Source: Bacteroidetes bacterium 43-16
GTDB lineage: Bacteria > Bacteroidota > Bacteroidia > Chitinophagales > Chitinophagaceae
Direction of reading: 5' to 3'
DNA: 64,000 nt
Assembly (NCBI GenBank): GCA_001897525.1
Contig: MKTB01000017.1
Location: 248,001 to 312,000, forward strand
Part shown: positions 26,263 to 35,098 of the stretch, piece after piece
Layout: the number at the start of each line of letters is the position of its first letter
Position numbering within the stretch: position 1 is the stretch's first letter
Position numbers and translations under genes: made by a program
Notes under the pieces: model-generated
The model's database searches: none
Seen by the model: the letters and a program-made list of their open reading frames with translations, nothing else
Told to the model about the DNA's origin: nothing

Positions 26263-26296
26263 TGCTAAATTTCTTCTAAATCGCTACTGAACTTTG
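26263..26296 (+). promoter_or_regulatory. Promoter with shared response-regulator box for the outer membrane receptor gene
   Basis: TGCTAAATTTCTTCTAAAT (26263-26281) repeats the motif of the two-component promoter. CTAAAT occurs twice at 11-bp spacing, and the -7-like GAACTTTG sits at 26289-26296, exactly 26 nt from the motif start as at 24161/24187. A probable binding site for the 24217 regulator (inference). Confidence 0.6.
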
Positions 26297-26323
26297 CTCT
26301 TGTAAATATAAAATATCAAGGCT

Positions 26324-28738
26324 ATGAGTTTAAGTAAAAAAGTATGGACCAGTTTGCTCTTCTTGTTCTTGCACACGGTGGTTGTCGCACAGACCAATGC
26401 AGTCACTATTTCCGGTATCGTAAAAAGCAAGGCAGATAAGTCGACCGTACCTTATGCAAATATTGTTATCAAAAATGAAAAAGACAGTGCTTTTGTCTCC
26501 GGTACACTGACCGATGAGGAAGGCCGGTTTTCCCTTGCCGGGATTAAGCCTGGTAACTATATAATGGAAACTTCTTCTGCAGGATTTGAAGCCAAAGAAC
26601 AAACTTTATTTATAGGCAGCCTTTCTGCTTTCCTGGATATCCCGGTGATCGATCTGGAGGAGCAGTCCACTGCCCTGGAAGGTATAACCGTTATGGGAAA
26701 AGCAGATGAGCTCAGCAGCAGGCTGGACAAAAAGACCTATTCCCTCGCTGATAACATCAGCCAGACCGGAGGATCGGTGCTGCAAAGTATGCAAAACCTT
26801 CCCGGGATTACGGTGCAGGACGGTAAAGTACAGTTGCGTGGTAATGAGAAAGTGACGGTTTTAATTGATGGCAAGCAGACTGCTTTGACTGGTTTCGGCA
26901 GCCAGACCGGCTTAGACAACATCCCGGCATCTGCCATTGAGAAAATAGAGATCATCAACAATCCCTCTTCAAAGTATGATGCCAATGGTAATGCAGGTAT
27001 CATCAACATCATCATGAAGAAAAACAAGCAGAACGGCTTTAACGGCAAGCTGGGCCTCACTTCTGGTATGGGTTCACTATGGGTGTGCAAAGAGAACCTT
27101 CCGGGCATAAGACCTCAATATACCTTTACACCAAAGATCAATCCGTCTGTATCGCTGAATTACCGGAAGAATAAGGTAAACCTCTTTTTACAGGCAGATA
27201 ACCTCTACACAGAAACCCTCAACAAAAATGAATTTGTAACCCGTAATTATGAGGACGGGACTGTGATCCATTCACAACTGAAACGCAACAGGAATACCAA
27301 TTTCCTGACGACCAGGGCAGGGATGGACTGGAATATAGATGAACGCAATACGCTTACAGTTTCGGGAATGTACGGCAGTGAAAAGATCATTGACCGCGGC
27401 GACCAGCCCTTTTTCAACAGCGACCAATCACAGCGTTTGCGCCTCTGGCAGTTCCTGGAAGATGAGCTGAAAACAACAGCAATGGGCACTGCAGCCTATC
27501 AGCACAAATTCAAAGAAGCCGGGCACTTGCTGAACATTGGTTTTAACTACACCTTTCACCGGGAAAACGAACAATATTTTTACGATAACTACCTGCCATC
27601 TTCCACCGGAACAGATGCATTTAAATTATTGTCGGACGAGCAGGTCTATGACTTCAATATAGACTACATCAAACCCTTAAAATATGGGCGTATCGAAACC
27701 GGGATCAAATTCCGTAACCGCAGCATTCCCACCAATATGGACTTCAGGCCGGGCAACAACTCCGTGCTGGATACAAATGCCGGTGGCTGGGCTACCTATA
27801 AAGAACTGATACCCGCAGTTTATGGTAACTATGTTTTTGAAAATAAAAAATGGGAAGCCGAGCTGGGCCTGCGTGTAGAGTATGTCAATATACAATATGA
27901 TGTAAATCCCGGCCACAGCACCTACAAAAGCGACGGCTACAACTATACGCAACCTTTCCCCAACCTGAGATTAGGCTATAAACTGGATGACAACAATAAA
28001 CTTAGCCTATTCTATAACCGCAGGGTAGACCGGCCTAATGAAGTAGATATTCGTATCTTCCCCAAGTATGATGATGCAGAAATCATTAAAGTCGGCAACC
28101 CTGCTTTACGGCCGCAGTTTACCAATTCCATAGAACTGGGCTATAAAAACACCTGGGATAAGGGCTATTTCTATACCGCTTTGTACCACCGTTTTGCTGA
28201 TGGGACCATTACAAGAATTTCGAGCACAGCTCCCGGCAGTAACCTGATCTACGCCATATTTCAGAATGCAGGTAAAAGCTACAACACAGGCCTGGAGGCT
28301 ATTTTAGATCAGAAGATTTCCGGTGCTTACTCCATCAACCTTAACGGGAATATTTACCGCAACCAGATAAATGCGTTTACCGTACAGAACCTGTACCCGG
28401 TGCCCAACACCTTCTCCGCAGACCGTCAATCGGCAATATCGGGCAACCTGAAGCTGAACAATATCTTCCGCTTTGCAGCAGGATGGAATGCGCAGGTAGC
28501 AGCCGTGTACCTCGCCCCCGATATTATACCGCAAGGGCAGATCCTTTCCCGCTTCTCTATCGATGCCGGACTCAAAAAATCTGTACAGAAAGGCAAAGGA
28601 GAACTCTTCTTTAATGCCACCGACTTGCTGAATACCATGGTCATCAGAAGGAAGATAAATGGAACAGGCTTTAACTATACCAGCGATGACTATTACGAAA
28701 CACAGGTCATCAGGCTGGGCTATAACTATAAATTTTAA
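26324..28738 (+). CDS. Outer membrane beta-barrel receptor with carboxypeptidase-regulatory-like domain
   Basis: The 804 aa protein has a signal peptide (SLLFLFLHTVVVAQ). A carboxypeptidase-D-regulatory-like beta-sandwich covers residues 27-110 (GIVKSKADKSTVPYANIVI), followed by a TonB-plug-like domain (LQSMQNLPGITVQDGKVQLRGNEKVTVLIDG) and a large beta-barrel of the OMP_b-brl_3 type ending in the aromatic IRLGYNYKF. It probably imports a substrate or acts as a surface receptor. The gene follows the two-component operon and shares its putative operator, so it is a likely regulon member. Confidence 0.93.
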   Translation: MSLSKKVWTSLLFLFLHTVVVAQTNAVTISGIVKSKADKSTVPYANIVIKNEKDSAFVSGTLTDEEGRFSLAGIKPGNYIMETSSAGFEAKEQTLFIGSLSAFLDIPVIDLEEQSTALEGITVMGKADELSSRLDKKTYSLADNISQTGGSVLQSMQNLPGITVQDGKVQLRGNEKVTVLIDGKQTALTGFGSQTGLDNIPASAIEKIEIINNPSSKYDANGNAGIINIIMKKNKQNGFNGKLGLTSGMGSLWVCKENLPGIRPQYTFTPKINPSVSLNYRKNKVNLFLQADNLYTETLNKNEFVTRNYEDGTVIHSQLKRNRNTNFLTTRAGMDWNIDERNTLTVSGMYGSEKIIDRGDQPFFNSDQSQRLRLWQFLEDELKTTAMGTAAYQHKFKEAGHLLNIGFNYTFHRENEQYFYDNYLPSSTGTDAFKLLSDEQVYDFNIDYIKPLKYGRIETGIKFRNRSIPTNMDFRPGNNSVLDTNAGGWATYKELIPAVYGNYVFENKKWEAELGLRVEYVNIQYDVNPGHSTYKSDGYNYTQPFPNLRLGYKLDDNNKLSLFYNRRVDRPNEVDIRIFPKYDDAEIIKVGNPALRPQFTNSIELGYKNTWDKGYFYTALYHRFADGTITRISSTAPGSNLIYAIFQNAGKSYNTGLEAILDQKISGAYSINLNGNIYRNQINAFTVQNLYPVPNTFSADRQSAISGNLKLNNIFRFAAGWNAQVAAVYLAPDIIPQGQILSRFSIDAGLKKSVQKGKGELFFNATDLLNTMVIRRKINGTGFNYTSDDYYETQVIRLGYNYKF

Positions 28739-28743
28739 ATGAA

Positions 28744-28778
28744 TAGTAAGCCCCTGCATACACTGCAGGGGCTTACTA
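28744..28778. terminator. Terminator downstream of the receptor gene
   Basis: TAGTAAGCCCCTGCA / TGCAGGGGCTTACTA palindrome 6 nt after the receptor stop. Confidence 0.8.
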
Positions 28779-28844
28779 ATTTATATAGATACTTCATCCC
28801 TGGATATATTGAGCAGTCCTGAAGGGTTCAGTTAAGATCACAAT

Positions 28845-29375
28845 TTATTCAAAGAATGCAGCCGGGTATATGACTTTACCTGCCTTGTTCTTCAAAGCAT
28901 CCGGTACAAGTTCGAGCGCCATACAGTTTTCCGGAGGAGCCTCAAAAGGAAGCGAAATGCCGAATTCATACAGGGGCCGGTATCCGAATCTGGGATAATA
29001 CCGTTCGTGTCCCAATAAAATAACCGATTGGTAGCCCAAATCTCTGGCCACAGTATGTGCTTTTTCGATCAAAGCAGCACCGATTCCTTTCCCTTGAAAT
29101 GCAGGTAAAACAGCCACCGGGGCCAATGCCAGTGCCGTAACTTCATCCCGGGCAGTAGCTATTTTAACCTCTGTGAGCAACACGTAACCTACTACCTGCC
29201 GGTCCATTTCAGCAAGCAGTGATAAGTCCGGAATAAATCCATCCGTGCTTCTTAAGCGCTCTACCAGGAACTGCTCTTTTTTATCACTATACTTCTCTTG
29301 GCGAAAGGCAGCTTCAATTAAATGGAAGACCTGCGGGTAATCAGATGGCCTTTCCTGCCGGATATGAATAGACAT
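28845..29375 (-). CDS. GNAT N-acetyltransferase
   Basis: The 176 aa protein has the acetyl-CoA binding loop VLPAFQGKGIGAALIEKAH (motif A, about residue 90) and the C-terminal GHERYYPRFGYRPLYEFGI segment typical of the YhbS-like subfamily. The substrate is not predictable. It lies 3 nt downstream of the HAD hydrolase gene on the same strand. Confidence 0.93.
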   Translation of the reverse strand: MSIHIRQERPSDYPQVFHLIEAAFRQEKYSDKKEQFLVERLRSTDGFIPDLSLLAEMDRQVVGYVLLTEVKIATARDEVTALALAPVAVLPAFQGKGIGAALIEKAHTVARDLGYQSVILLGHERYYPRFGYRPLYEFGISLPFEAPPENCMALELVPDALKNKAGKVIYPAAFFE

Positions 29376-29378
29376 AGG

Positions 29379-30068
29379 CTATAAATAATTTAAAATTTCA
29401 TTGATCTGTTTTAATGCTACAAAATTAGGGTGTTTAAACTCTTGCTCATGCTGCTCGTGTGTCCATGTGATGTGGTAAGGAATATGACCGCCAAAACCGC
29501 CCAGCTCCAGGACAGGCAAGATATCCGATTTAATGGAATTACCTAACATCAGGAATTGCCCGGGCACACAGTCCAGGTGTTGCAATAGCTTTTGATAATC
29601 ACCCGCTCTTTTATCACTCATTATTTCGATATGATGAAAATAACTTTCCAATCCCGATTTTTTCAATTTACGTTCCTGGTCCAACAAATCTCCCTTCGTG
29701 GCAAGGATCAATTTATAATTACCTTTCAGTTGCTCCAAAGTTTCCGTTACACCCTCTAATAATTCCACAGGCTTTTGTAATAGATCATGACCAAGCGCTA
29801 TGATCTTATCCGTTAAATCAAGAGATGCTGCAGGTCCGCAAATCCTGCCCGCCGTTTCTATCATACACAATACAAAACCTTTTACCCCGTAACCGTAAAG
29901 AGGCAGGTTGTTCATTTCAGTTTTAAACAATTCCTGTGACACCAGGTCTGCACTCAGGTAGTTGTCCAGCAATAGACAGAACCGTTGTTCCGCTTCCTGG
30001 AAATAAGGCTCGTTGATCCATAAAGTATCATCTGCATCAAAGGCTATTGTTTTTATCTCCTTTTTCAT
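29379..30068 (-). CDS. HAD-superfamily hydrolase
   Basis: About 229 aa from MKKEIKTIAFDADDTLW, which places the nucleophile motif DADDT near residue 10; the ORF extends 32 codons upstream into non-conserved sequence. Motif II is ILATKGD, and the late acidic motif is LMLGNSIKSDILPV (GNS-KSD). A cap domain of about 80 residues follows motif I. The substrate of this phosphatase is not known. Confidence 0.9.
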   Translation of the reverse strand: MKKEIKTIAFDADDTLWINEPYFQEAEQRFCLLLDNYLSADLVSQELFKTEMNNLPLYGYGVKGFVLCMIETAGRICGPAASLDLTDKIIALGHDLLQKPVELLEGVTETLEQLKGNYKLILATKGDLLDQERKLKKSGLESYFHHIEIMSDKRAGDYQKLLQHLDCVPGQFLMLGNSIKSDILPVLELGGFGGHIPYHITWTHEQHEQEFKHPNFVALKQINEILNYL

Positions 30069-30236
30069 TGTTTCCCTTTTGTAATTTTGACGACAAAAAT
30101 GCAGTAAGGAGACTTTTGAAAAAAGGACATTTGTCCCGGCAGGCAGCGCTGAAGCATTGCTCATAAGCCCGACCAGGCTGCTTTCTGATGCATTTCCTAA
30201 ACCCGTAGTGTCCTTTCATCAATATAATTTCCTCTA

Positions 30237-30354
30237 AGCTTCCGGCAAGACAATACTAATAATAGGAGGCAGGAAAAGTAGTAAGCAAATTATTAAATAA
30301 AAAAATATTCATTCATTTTGTAACTTTTTCTTTTGTTGTACGATTAACTATTAA
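30237..30354. other. Upstream region of the ECF sigma gene
   Basis: AT-rich stretch with a TAACTTTT word about 35 nt before the sigma gene, a weak match to TAnnTTTG. Nothing else stands out. Confidence 0.3.
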
Positions 30355-30837
30355 ATGACCAGGGCTGAATATAACAATATCGTAAAAGAGTGGGCTAATA
30401 ATGTCTTTCGGTTTGCTTTAAAGACCATCAATGATGCGGAAGAAGCGAAAGATGTGGTACAGCAGGCATTCGAAGTCTTATGGACCAGGCATGAGTCCAT
30501 AGCCTTCGAAAAAGGAAAAAGCTACCTGTTCACGATTGCACACCGACGATGTATGGACTACTACCGGAGAGATAAACCAAAAGAAATGGAACATATCCCG
30601 GAAGTGATCACCAGCAACGAACAAAGCAAAAACGAATGGAAAGCGTATTTACAAGAAGCCTTAAAAATATTGGACCAGCAAAGCAAACAGTTAATTCTAT
30701 TAAAAGACTATGAAGGATATAACTACAACGAAATCGGGCAGATCACCGGACTCAACGAAAGCCAGGTAAAAGTATACCTGCACAGAGCGAGGAAACTATT
30801 AAAAAATTATTTAATCCAAAAAAAGCAATTGTTGTGA
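30355..30837 (+). CDS. ECF-type RNA polymerase sigma factor
   Basis: The 160 aa protein has region 2 (NAEEAKDVVQQAFEVLW; YLFTIAHRRCMDYYRR) and region 4 (LLKDYEGYNYNEIGQITGLNESQVKVYLHRARKLLKNYL). No extra domains are present. It overlaps the downstream gene by 4 nt, and that gene encodes a single-pass membrane protein, the usual arrangement of sigma and anti-sigma factor. It likely responds to an envelope signal (inference). Confidence 0.95.
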   Translation: MTRAEYNNIVKEWANNVFRFALKTINDAEEAKDVVQQAFEVLWTRHESIAFEKGKSYLFTIAHRRCMDYYRRDKPKEMEHIPEVITSNEQSKNEWKAYLQEALKILDQQSKQLILLKDYEGYNYNEIGQITGLNESQVKVYLHRARKLLKNYLIQKKQLL

Positions 30838-31649
30838 TGGAGCAGTTTGAGCAAGCATATATGGAAGAGCAGATCTTACTCTTGCTGGATGGGGAATTAA
30901 ACACGGAGCAAGCCGATCAGGTCTGGGCACAGATCGAGGCCTTCCCGGAATATAAAGCATTATACGAAGAATACGCTTCTGTATACTTCGAACAAGAAGA
31001 GGCAATACCAAACATTGATTTTTCCTATCTCGAAAAAGGCAGTGCTGCAGAGCTGCCTCCCATGAAAGTCAAAAGATCCTTGAAACCCGTATGGGGGATA
31101 GCAGCCGGACTGGCCCTGGTCTTAACTACCGGTATATTGATCAGGATGAACAATACTGAAATAGCCGCAACAGATCATGGCCTGGCTAAGTCTGATAAAA
31201 TTCACCAGACCGTACAAGGCCCCATACAGCAACTGGCCATAGACTCCCTGGAGCGGAAACTCGACCTTAAAAAAGCGCCACAGATGAATAAATCAAAGCA
31301 GGCACCTAAAAGGTATAAAGATGCGGAACTAAGGCTGGCCTTACAGGACAATGCAAGTACACCAAGTCAAAGAGTCGCTATATCCAGTATCTATAAGGAT
31401 CAAGTCTCTGGAATAGCCCAAGTTCAGAGTGGGGCTCTACAGGAGGTTCCCGGCAGGAACAGCGACTATTATGCCAGTTTACCGCAACCCCTGAAAGCCT
31501 CGGAGGAACTGGACCTGAAGGAATCAGGCGGTTTGCTGCCCGATATGATCAAAGCCGGACAATGGATCTTCGGAGAAAGGAAAAATACCACTACAGTAGA
31601 AATAGCAATCGGTAACAACGAAAAAAGAAGTATAAAATTCAAATTATAA
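30834..31649 (+). CDS. Putative anti-sigma factor, single-pass membrane protein
   Basis: The 271 aa protein has an N-terminal cytoplasmic part with LLLDGELNTEQADQVWAQIEAF, resembling anti-sigma zinc-finger-type helices but lacking the His/Cys ligands. A membrane helix lies near residue 88 (WGIAAGLALVLTTGILI), and a 160 aa periplasmic part follows. It is coupled to the ECF sigma gene by a 4-nt overlap. The role is inferred from context. Confidence 0.75.
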   Translation: MMEQFEQAYMEEQILLLLDGELNTEQADQVWAQIEAFPEYKALYEEYASVYFEQEEAIPNIDFSYLEKGSAAELPPMKVKRSLKPVWGIAAGLALVLTTGILIRMNNTEIAATDHGLAKSDKIHQTVQGPIQQLAIDSLERKLDLKKAPQMNKSKQAPKRYKDAELRLALQDNASTPSQRVAISSIYKDQVSGIAQVQSGALQEVPGRNSDYYASLPQPLKASEELDLKESGGLLPDMIKAGQWIFGERKNTTTVEIAIGNNEKRSIKFKL

Positions 31650-31671
31650 CAACAGATAAAAACAGATAAAG

Positions 31672-32523
31672 ATGAAAAGTATTCAATTAACCAAAAGTGT
31701 CATTTTTGCCCTCACCATGAGCTGTGCTTTAAATATGAATGCACAAGATAAAGCAGCTCCGGCCACAGATACCACAGTCAATGGAAAAGACGGAGAAAAC
31801 GGTGGTTATAGTTTAAACGTAAGTACCCATGGCGTAAAAGTAAGCAACAAGAAAGACGTATATGGCGATAAATCTCCAAGGATACAAACTTATTGGGGAT
31901 TAGTAGACCTGGGACTGAATTTTATACACGATCAATCGGTATATGGTGCAGGAAATCCTTTAAGCAACCAGTATGGCGTACAGGAAGATTGGTTTGACCT
32001 GCGCAATGGCCGCTCCTGGAATGTGAACATCTACCCGGTAATGGTCAATTACAAATTAATACGCCAGAAAAAATTCCGCATGAACCTATACACCGGTATC
32101 GGCTTGCAGATCTATAACTTCCGTTATAAAACAAACCTGACCCACCATTCAGACCCTAAAGACAGGCTGAGCAATGATCCCGGTGTTAAGTTTACCAAGA
32201 ATAAATTGTCCCAGAACTTTTTAACCGTTCCTTTAATGGTCAATTTCAACCATAAAATTGATAAAAAGAACTGGCTGACCTATGGCTTTGGTGCCAGCGC
32301 AGGTTACAACCTGAACACCTGGACCAAACAGCAATCAGCCGACTTTGGTACACAAAAAAATCATGATCTCTACAACTTCAACGAGTTCAACGTTAATGTA
32401 ATCGGAGAGATCGGTATCAATAGCTTAAGGTTCTTTGCCAGCTACCAGTTAACCAATATGTATAAAGGTTCCAACCTGAAACAACAACCTATCAGTTTCG
32501 GTATCCGCTTTGGCCATATCTAG
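31672..32523 (+). CDS. Outer membrane beta-barrel protein (PorT-like)
   Basis: The 283 aa protein has a signal peptide (SVIFALTMSCALNMNAQ), a short linker with acidic residues, and alternating strands ending in PISFGIRFGHI, a barrel-type C-terminus. The segment NWLTYGFGASAGYNL is typical of porT-family barrels. Located directly after the sigma/anti-sigma pair, it is probably the regulated or regulating envelope component. Confidence 0.8.
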   Translation: MKSIQLTKSVIFALTMSCALNMNAQDKAAPATDTTVNGKDGENGGYSLNVSTHGVKVSNKKDVYGDKSPRIQTYWGLVDLGLNFIHDQSVYGAGNPLSNQYGVQEDWFDLRNGRSWNVNIYPVMVNYKLIRQKKFRMNLYTGIGLQIYNFRYKTNLTHHSDPKDRLSNDPGVKFTKNKLSQNFLTVPLMVNFNHKIDKKNWLTYGFGASAGYNLNTWTKQQSADFGTQKNHDLYNFNEFNVNVIGEIGINSLRFFASYQLTNMYKGSNLKQQPISFGIRFGHI

Positions 32524-32550
32524 TTTTTCAGCCCTATATTTAATATAAAT

Positions 32551-32576
32551 TGGCCTGTAGTGTCTACTACGGGCCA
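32551..32576 (+). terminator. Hairpin after the beta-barrel gene
   Basis: TGGCCTGTAGT / ACTACGGGCCA stem with loop GTCT and a T-rich tail (TTATTATTTTT). Confidence 0.65.
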
Positions 32577-32604
32577 TTATTATTTTTCAAGCTATTTTTG
32601 TCCC

Positions 32605-33054
32605 ATGAAATTAGTCATTCAACGAGTAAAAAAAGCATCCGTCAGTATAGGCGGGAAAGTACATTCCTCCATAGAACAAGGTTTGCTGGTATTGGCCGGC
32701 ATCAGCCATGATGATACCAGCCGGGACCTGGAATATGCCGCCAATAAACTGGTGCAGCTGCGTATATGTGCAGATGAAAATGGTGTAATGAACCGATCAG
32801 TAAAAGATGTAGACGGGGCTATTCTGGTAGTGAGCCAGTTTACTTTACTGGCCCAGACCAGGAAAGGCAACCGGCCTTCTTATATAGCAGCCGCAAGACC
32901 AGAAGTAGCTATTCCCCTGTACGAACAGTTCTGCCAGCTGGTTACCGTGCTTTCCGGCAAAGCCGTTGCTACCGGAGTCTTTGGCGCAGATATGGAAGTA
33001 GCCTTAATCAATGACGGACCCGTAACCATAGTTTTAGATTCCCGTGAAAAGTAA
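32605..33054 (+). CDS. dtd: D-aminoacyl-tRNA deacylase
   Basis: Dtd removes D-amino acids mischarged on tRNAs. About 150 aa from the Met in MKLVIQRVKKASVSIGGK; the ORF track starts 15 codons earlier inside a terminator hairpin. Signature segments are visible: LAGISHDDT, VSQFTLLAQTRKGNRPSY (SQFTL motif) and GVFGADMEVALINDGPVTI. TATTTTTG, a -7-like word, sits only 4 nt before the start, so the mRNA may be nearly leaderless. Confidence 0.97.
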   Translation: MKLVIQRVKKASVSIGGKVHSSIEQGLLVLAGISHDDTSRDLEYAANKLVQLRICADENGVMNRSVKDVDGAILVVSQFTLLAQTRKGNRPSYIAAARPEVAIPLYEQFCQLVTVLSGKAVATGVFGADMEVALINDGPVTIVLDSREK

Positions 33055-33057
33055 AAA

Positions 33058-33104
33058 TCACCCATCACCCATCACTTATCACTTATCACTTATCACTTAT
33101 CACT
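33058..33104. repeat. Heptamer repeat array between dtd and bshC
   Basis: About six units of ATCACCC or ATCACTT (reverse of GGGTGAT / AAGTGAT) between two convergent stops. The final codons and TGA stop of bshC lie within it. Confidence 0.9.
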
Positions 33105-34728
33105 CATCATTATTCTGATACTTCAGCACCAGGAATTGCTTCCCGAAAGGATCCGTATGTTGGTATAAATCCTCAAAGAAACTTTGGCCGTAGTTTAAGT
33201 AATGCGGTAGAAACGTTTCGTAACGCTCCTGCAGGCTGTCATTAGGGAAAGCATGATCTTTAAAATTCTGGATGCGGTCTACCCGCAGCTCCAAACCCTT
33301 TTTAATAGACCTGTTGATCTTTTTATCCAAGATGTTGAATTGCGCTTCCGCCTTAGCTAAAGCAGACAAAACACTTCCCTGTAAATTTTTATCCAATTTA
33401 GCATACTTATCAGCAAGCTCCGACTTCCAGTTTTCCAGGGTCGCAAAATAGTCCGAAAGACTCCATGCTGCATCCTTTTCGGCGCTTACCAGTTCCTGCA
33501 CCAGCTCAGCCGTATGCGTAAACATAGTACGGTCATCCAGGCCCGCCTTCTCCTGTGTCTCTATCGTCTTCTGGTCCAGCACTACAGCAGACTGCCGCAA
33601 TACTACCGCAGGGTAAAACACCTGGTAATGCTGAAACAAGCCTTTTAGCTGCATCCAGTAAGCCACCTCACTGCCACCACCTATAAAAGCAATATCTGGT
33701 AAAATACTTTCCTGGTATAGTCCCCTTAAAATCACATTAGGACTAAAACGTTCCGGATGATCTTCAATCTCCGCAGCCATTTCCGCAGGCGAAAACCGGA
33801 TCTCCGAATTCAGAACAACATATTCATCATGCACCAGTTCGATCCTTTCACGCAGGCCATCCTTAAGATAGAAAAAGTTGATCGGCCTGAAAAATGCCTG
33901 TGCCTTATAGACCTCGTTCAATCGATCCGAGTCTTGCTTTACAATTTCAAAAGCCTTTGGGCGCAACACCTCTTCCCTGATCACCGGGAGAAATTGCCGC
34001 TTCAGCCGTGCATCATTAGCATCCAGTACAAGTACACCCAGGAAGCCCAGCAGATCATTGATCAGGATCCGGGTAGCCCTGGCAATACTATTCCCGGCCT
34101 GGTAAGCCTTTGCAATAGTACTTCTGAGCTGTTTTTCAGACACTCCGGAAGGGCCTAGTAAAGCCGACAATTCTTTGATCAGCCGCGCCAGTGGCTCATC
34201 TACAGTCATCATGCCTACCGCGCCCCTTTGGTCCGTCTTCCAGTCAAAAACTTTTCCTGCAAAGCGGAAATGCCCCAATTCATCAAAGTCATTGTCCTCT
34301 GAACCAATATAAAAAACAGGTACAAAATCGGAAGCAGTATCCAAAGCTTTTAAGTGCTTTGCCAGCTTTACCGAATGAATAATTTTGTAGATAAAATACA
34401 GGTAACCCGTCATCAGGTTAGGCTGATGTGCCGAACATACCGTAAAGGTATTTGCGGTACGTAAGCGTTCCAGGTTTTCTGTAACTGCCTCACTCAGCTC
34501 CAGCCCTTCATACTGTTCCTTGATTACGCTATGCAGTAAATCGCGGTCAGTCTTAAATTCCTTTCTTGCAGCAATTGCCTTTTTCAGACCAGCATCATTG
34601 ATCTCAAACGCATAAAAAGAACTTAAGTCCCGGTCTTCCCGGACATAATCATTTACAAGTTTGGAAAAATAACCTGTTTCCTGCACCGGAACATAAGAAA
34701 CCTGACAAGCAATTTCTTTAGCTGACAT
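33100..34728 (-). CDS. bshC: Bacillithiol biosynthesis cysteine-adding enzyme BshC
   Basis: BshC joins cysteine to GlcN-malate in the last step of bacillithiol synthesis. About 542 aa from MSAKEIACQVSYVPVQETGYFSKL; the ORF extends 25 codons upstream. The nucleotidyl-transferase-like core carries TVCSAHQPNLMTGYLYFIYKI and YIGSEDNDFDELGHF, family signatures. A long C-terminal coiled coil (residues 400-500) precedes a tail ending in QNNDE, whose last codons come from the heptamer repeat. It is divergent from the his operon. Confidence 0.93.
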   Translation of the reverse strand: MSAKEIACQVSYVPVQETGYFSKLVNDYVREDRDLSSFYAFEINDAGLKKAIAARKEFKTDRDLLHSVIKEQYEGLELSEAVTENLERLRTANTFTVCSAHQPNLMTGYLYFIYKIIHSVKLAKHLKALDTASDFVPVFYIGSEDNDFDELGHFRFAGKVFDWKTDQRGAVGMMTVDEPLARLIKELSALLGPSGVSEKQLRSTIAKAYQAGNSIARATRILINDLLGFLGVLVLDANDARLKRQFLPVIREEVLRPKAFEIVKQDSDRLNEVYKAQAFFRPINFFYLKDGLRERIELVHDEYVVLNSEIRFSPAEMAAEIEDHPERFSPNVILRGLYQESILPDIAFIGGGSEVAYWMQLKGLFQHYQVFYPAVVLRQSAVVLDQKTIETQEKAGLDDRTMFTHTAELVQELVSAEKDAAWSLSDYFATLENWKSELADKYAKLDKNLQGSVLSALAKAEAQFNILDKKINRSIKKGLELRVDRIQNFKDHAFPNDSLQERYETFLPHYLNYGQSFFEDLYQHTDPFGKQFLVLKYQNNDE

Positions 34729-34863
34729 AATTTTAGGGCTGAATTTCTGCAAATGTAACCATAATTGACTGAGCTTAAGAGACCCCTTAAATGATTTTAA
34801 CAATTCTGATTTTCACACGACAGCATTCGATTCCCACAGGTTTTTTTATTGCTTCAAAAAAAA

Positions 34864-34896
34864 TTTGGATAATAAAATTTTTCATCTATATCTTTG
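34864..34896 (+). promoter_or_regulatory. Promoter of the his operon
   Basis: A -33 TTTG (34864-34867) and a -7 TATCTTTG (34889-34896) are spaced 21 nt apart, the canonical Bacteroidota pair. The leader peptide starts about 23 nt further on. Confidence 0.8.
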
Positions 34897-34918
34897 TCGG
34901 GTAAAAGAAAAAAAAATC

Positions 34919-34972
34919 ATGTTCACAAATCAATTACATCATCATCATCATATTTTCGCTCAAGCGAGATGA
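34919..34972 (+). CDS. hisL: His operon leader peptide
   Basis: A 17-codon frame MFTNQLHHHHHIFAQAR with five consecutive His codons lies between the his promoter and a terminator hairpin, the hallmark of transcription attenuation by histidyl-tRNA level. Upstream and downstream halves of the region (CAATTACATCATC and GATGATTATGTAAATTG) are complementary and can form the pause hairpin. Confidence 0.92.
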   Translation: MFTNQLHHHHHIFAQAR

Positions 34973-35006
34973 GATGATTATGTAAATTGATACACAATAT
35001 ATCTAC

Positions 35007-35040
35007 AACCCCGTTTGAGTAAATCGAACGGGGTTTTTTC
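35007..35040 (+). terminator. His attenuator terminator
   Basis: AACCCCGTT / AACGGGGTT stem with an 11-nt loop followed by six T residues and C, about 60 nt before hisG. It should form when ribosomes do not stall at the His codons. Confidence 0.92.
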
Positions 35041-35098
35041 TTTTTCTTCCGGGAATTCCTTTACCGTCTTCGGTTTGCTCAGACCCCAAACACAACTT

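Noticed and set aside
34810-34840. tRNA-like TTCGATTCC word
   Set aside because: No acceptor stem or anticodon arm around it; no tRNA gene found in the window.
35015-35098. Extended hisG start
   Set aside because: Would place coding sequence in the attenuator terminator; the ATG at 35099 fits the family N-terminus.
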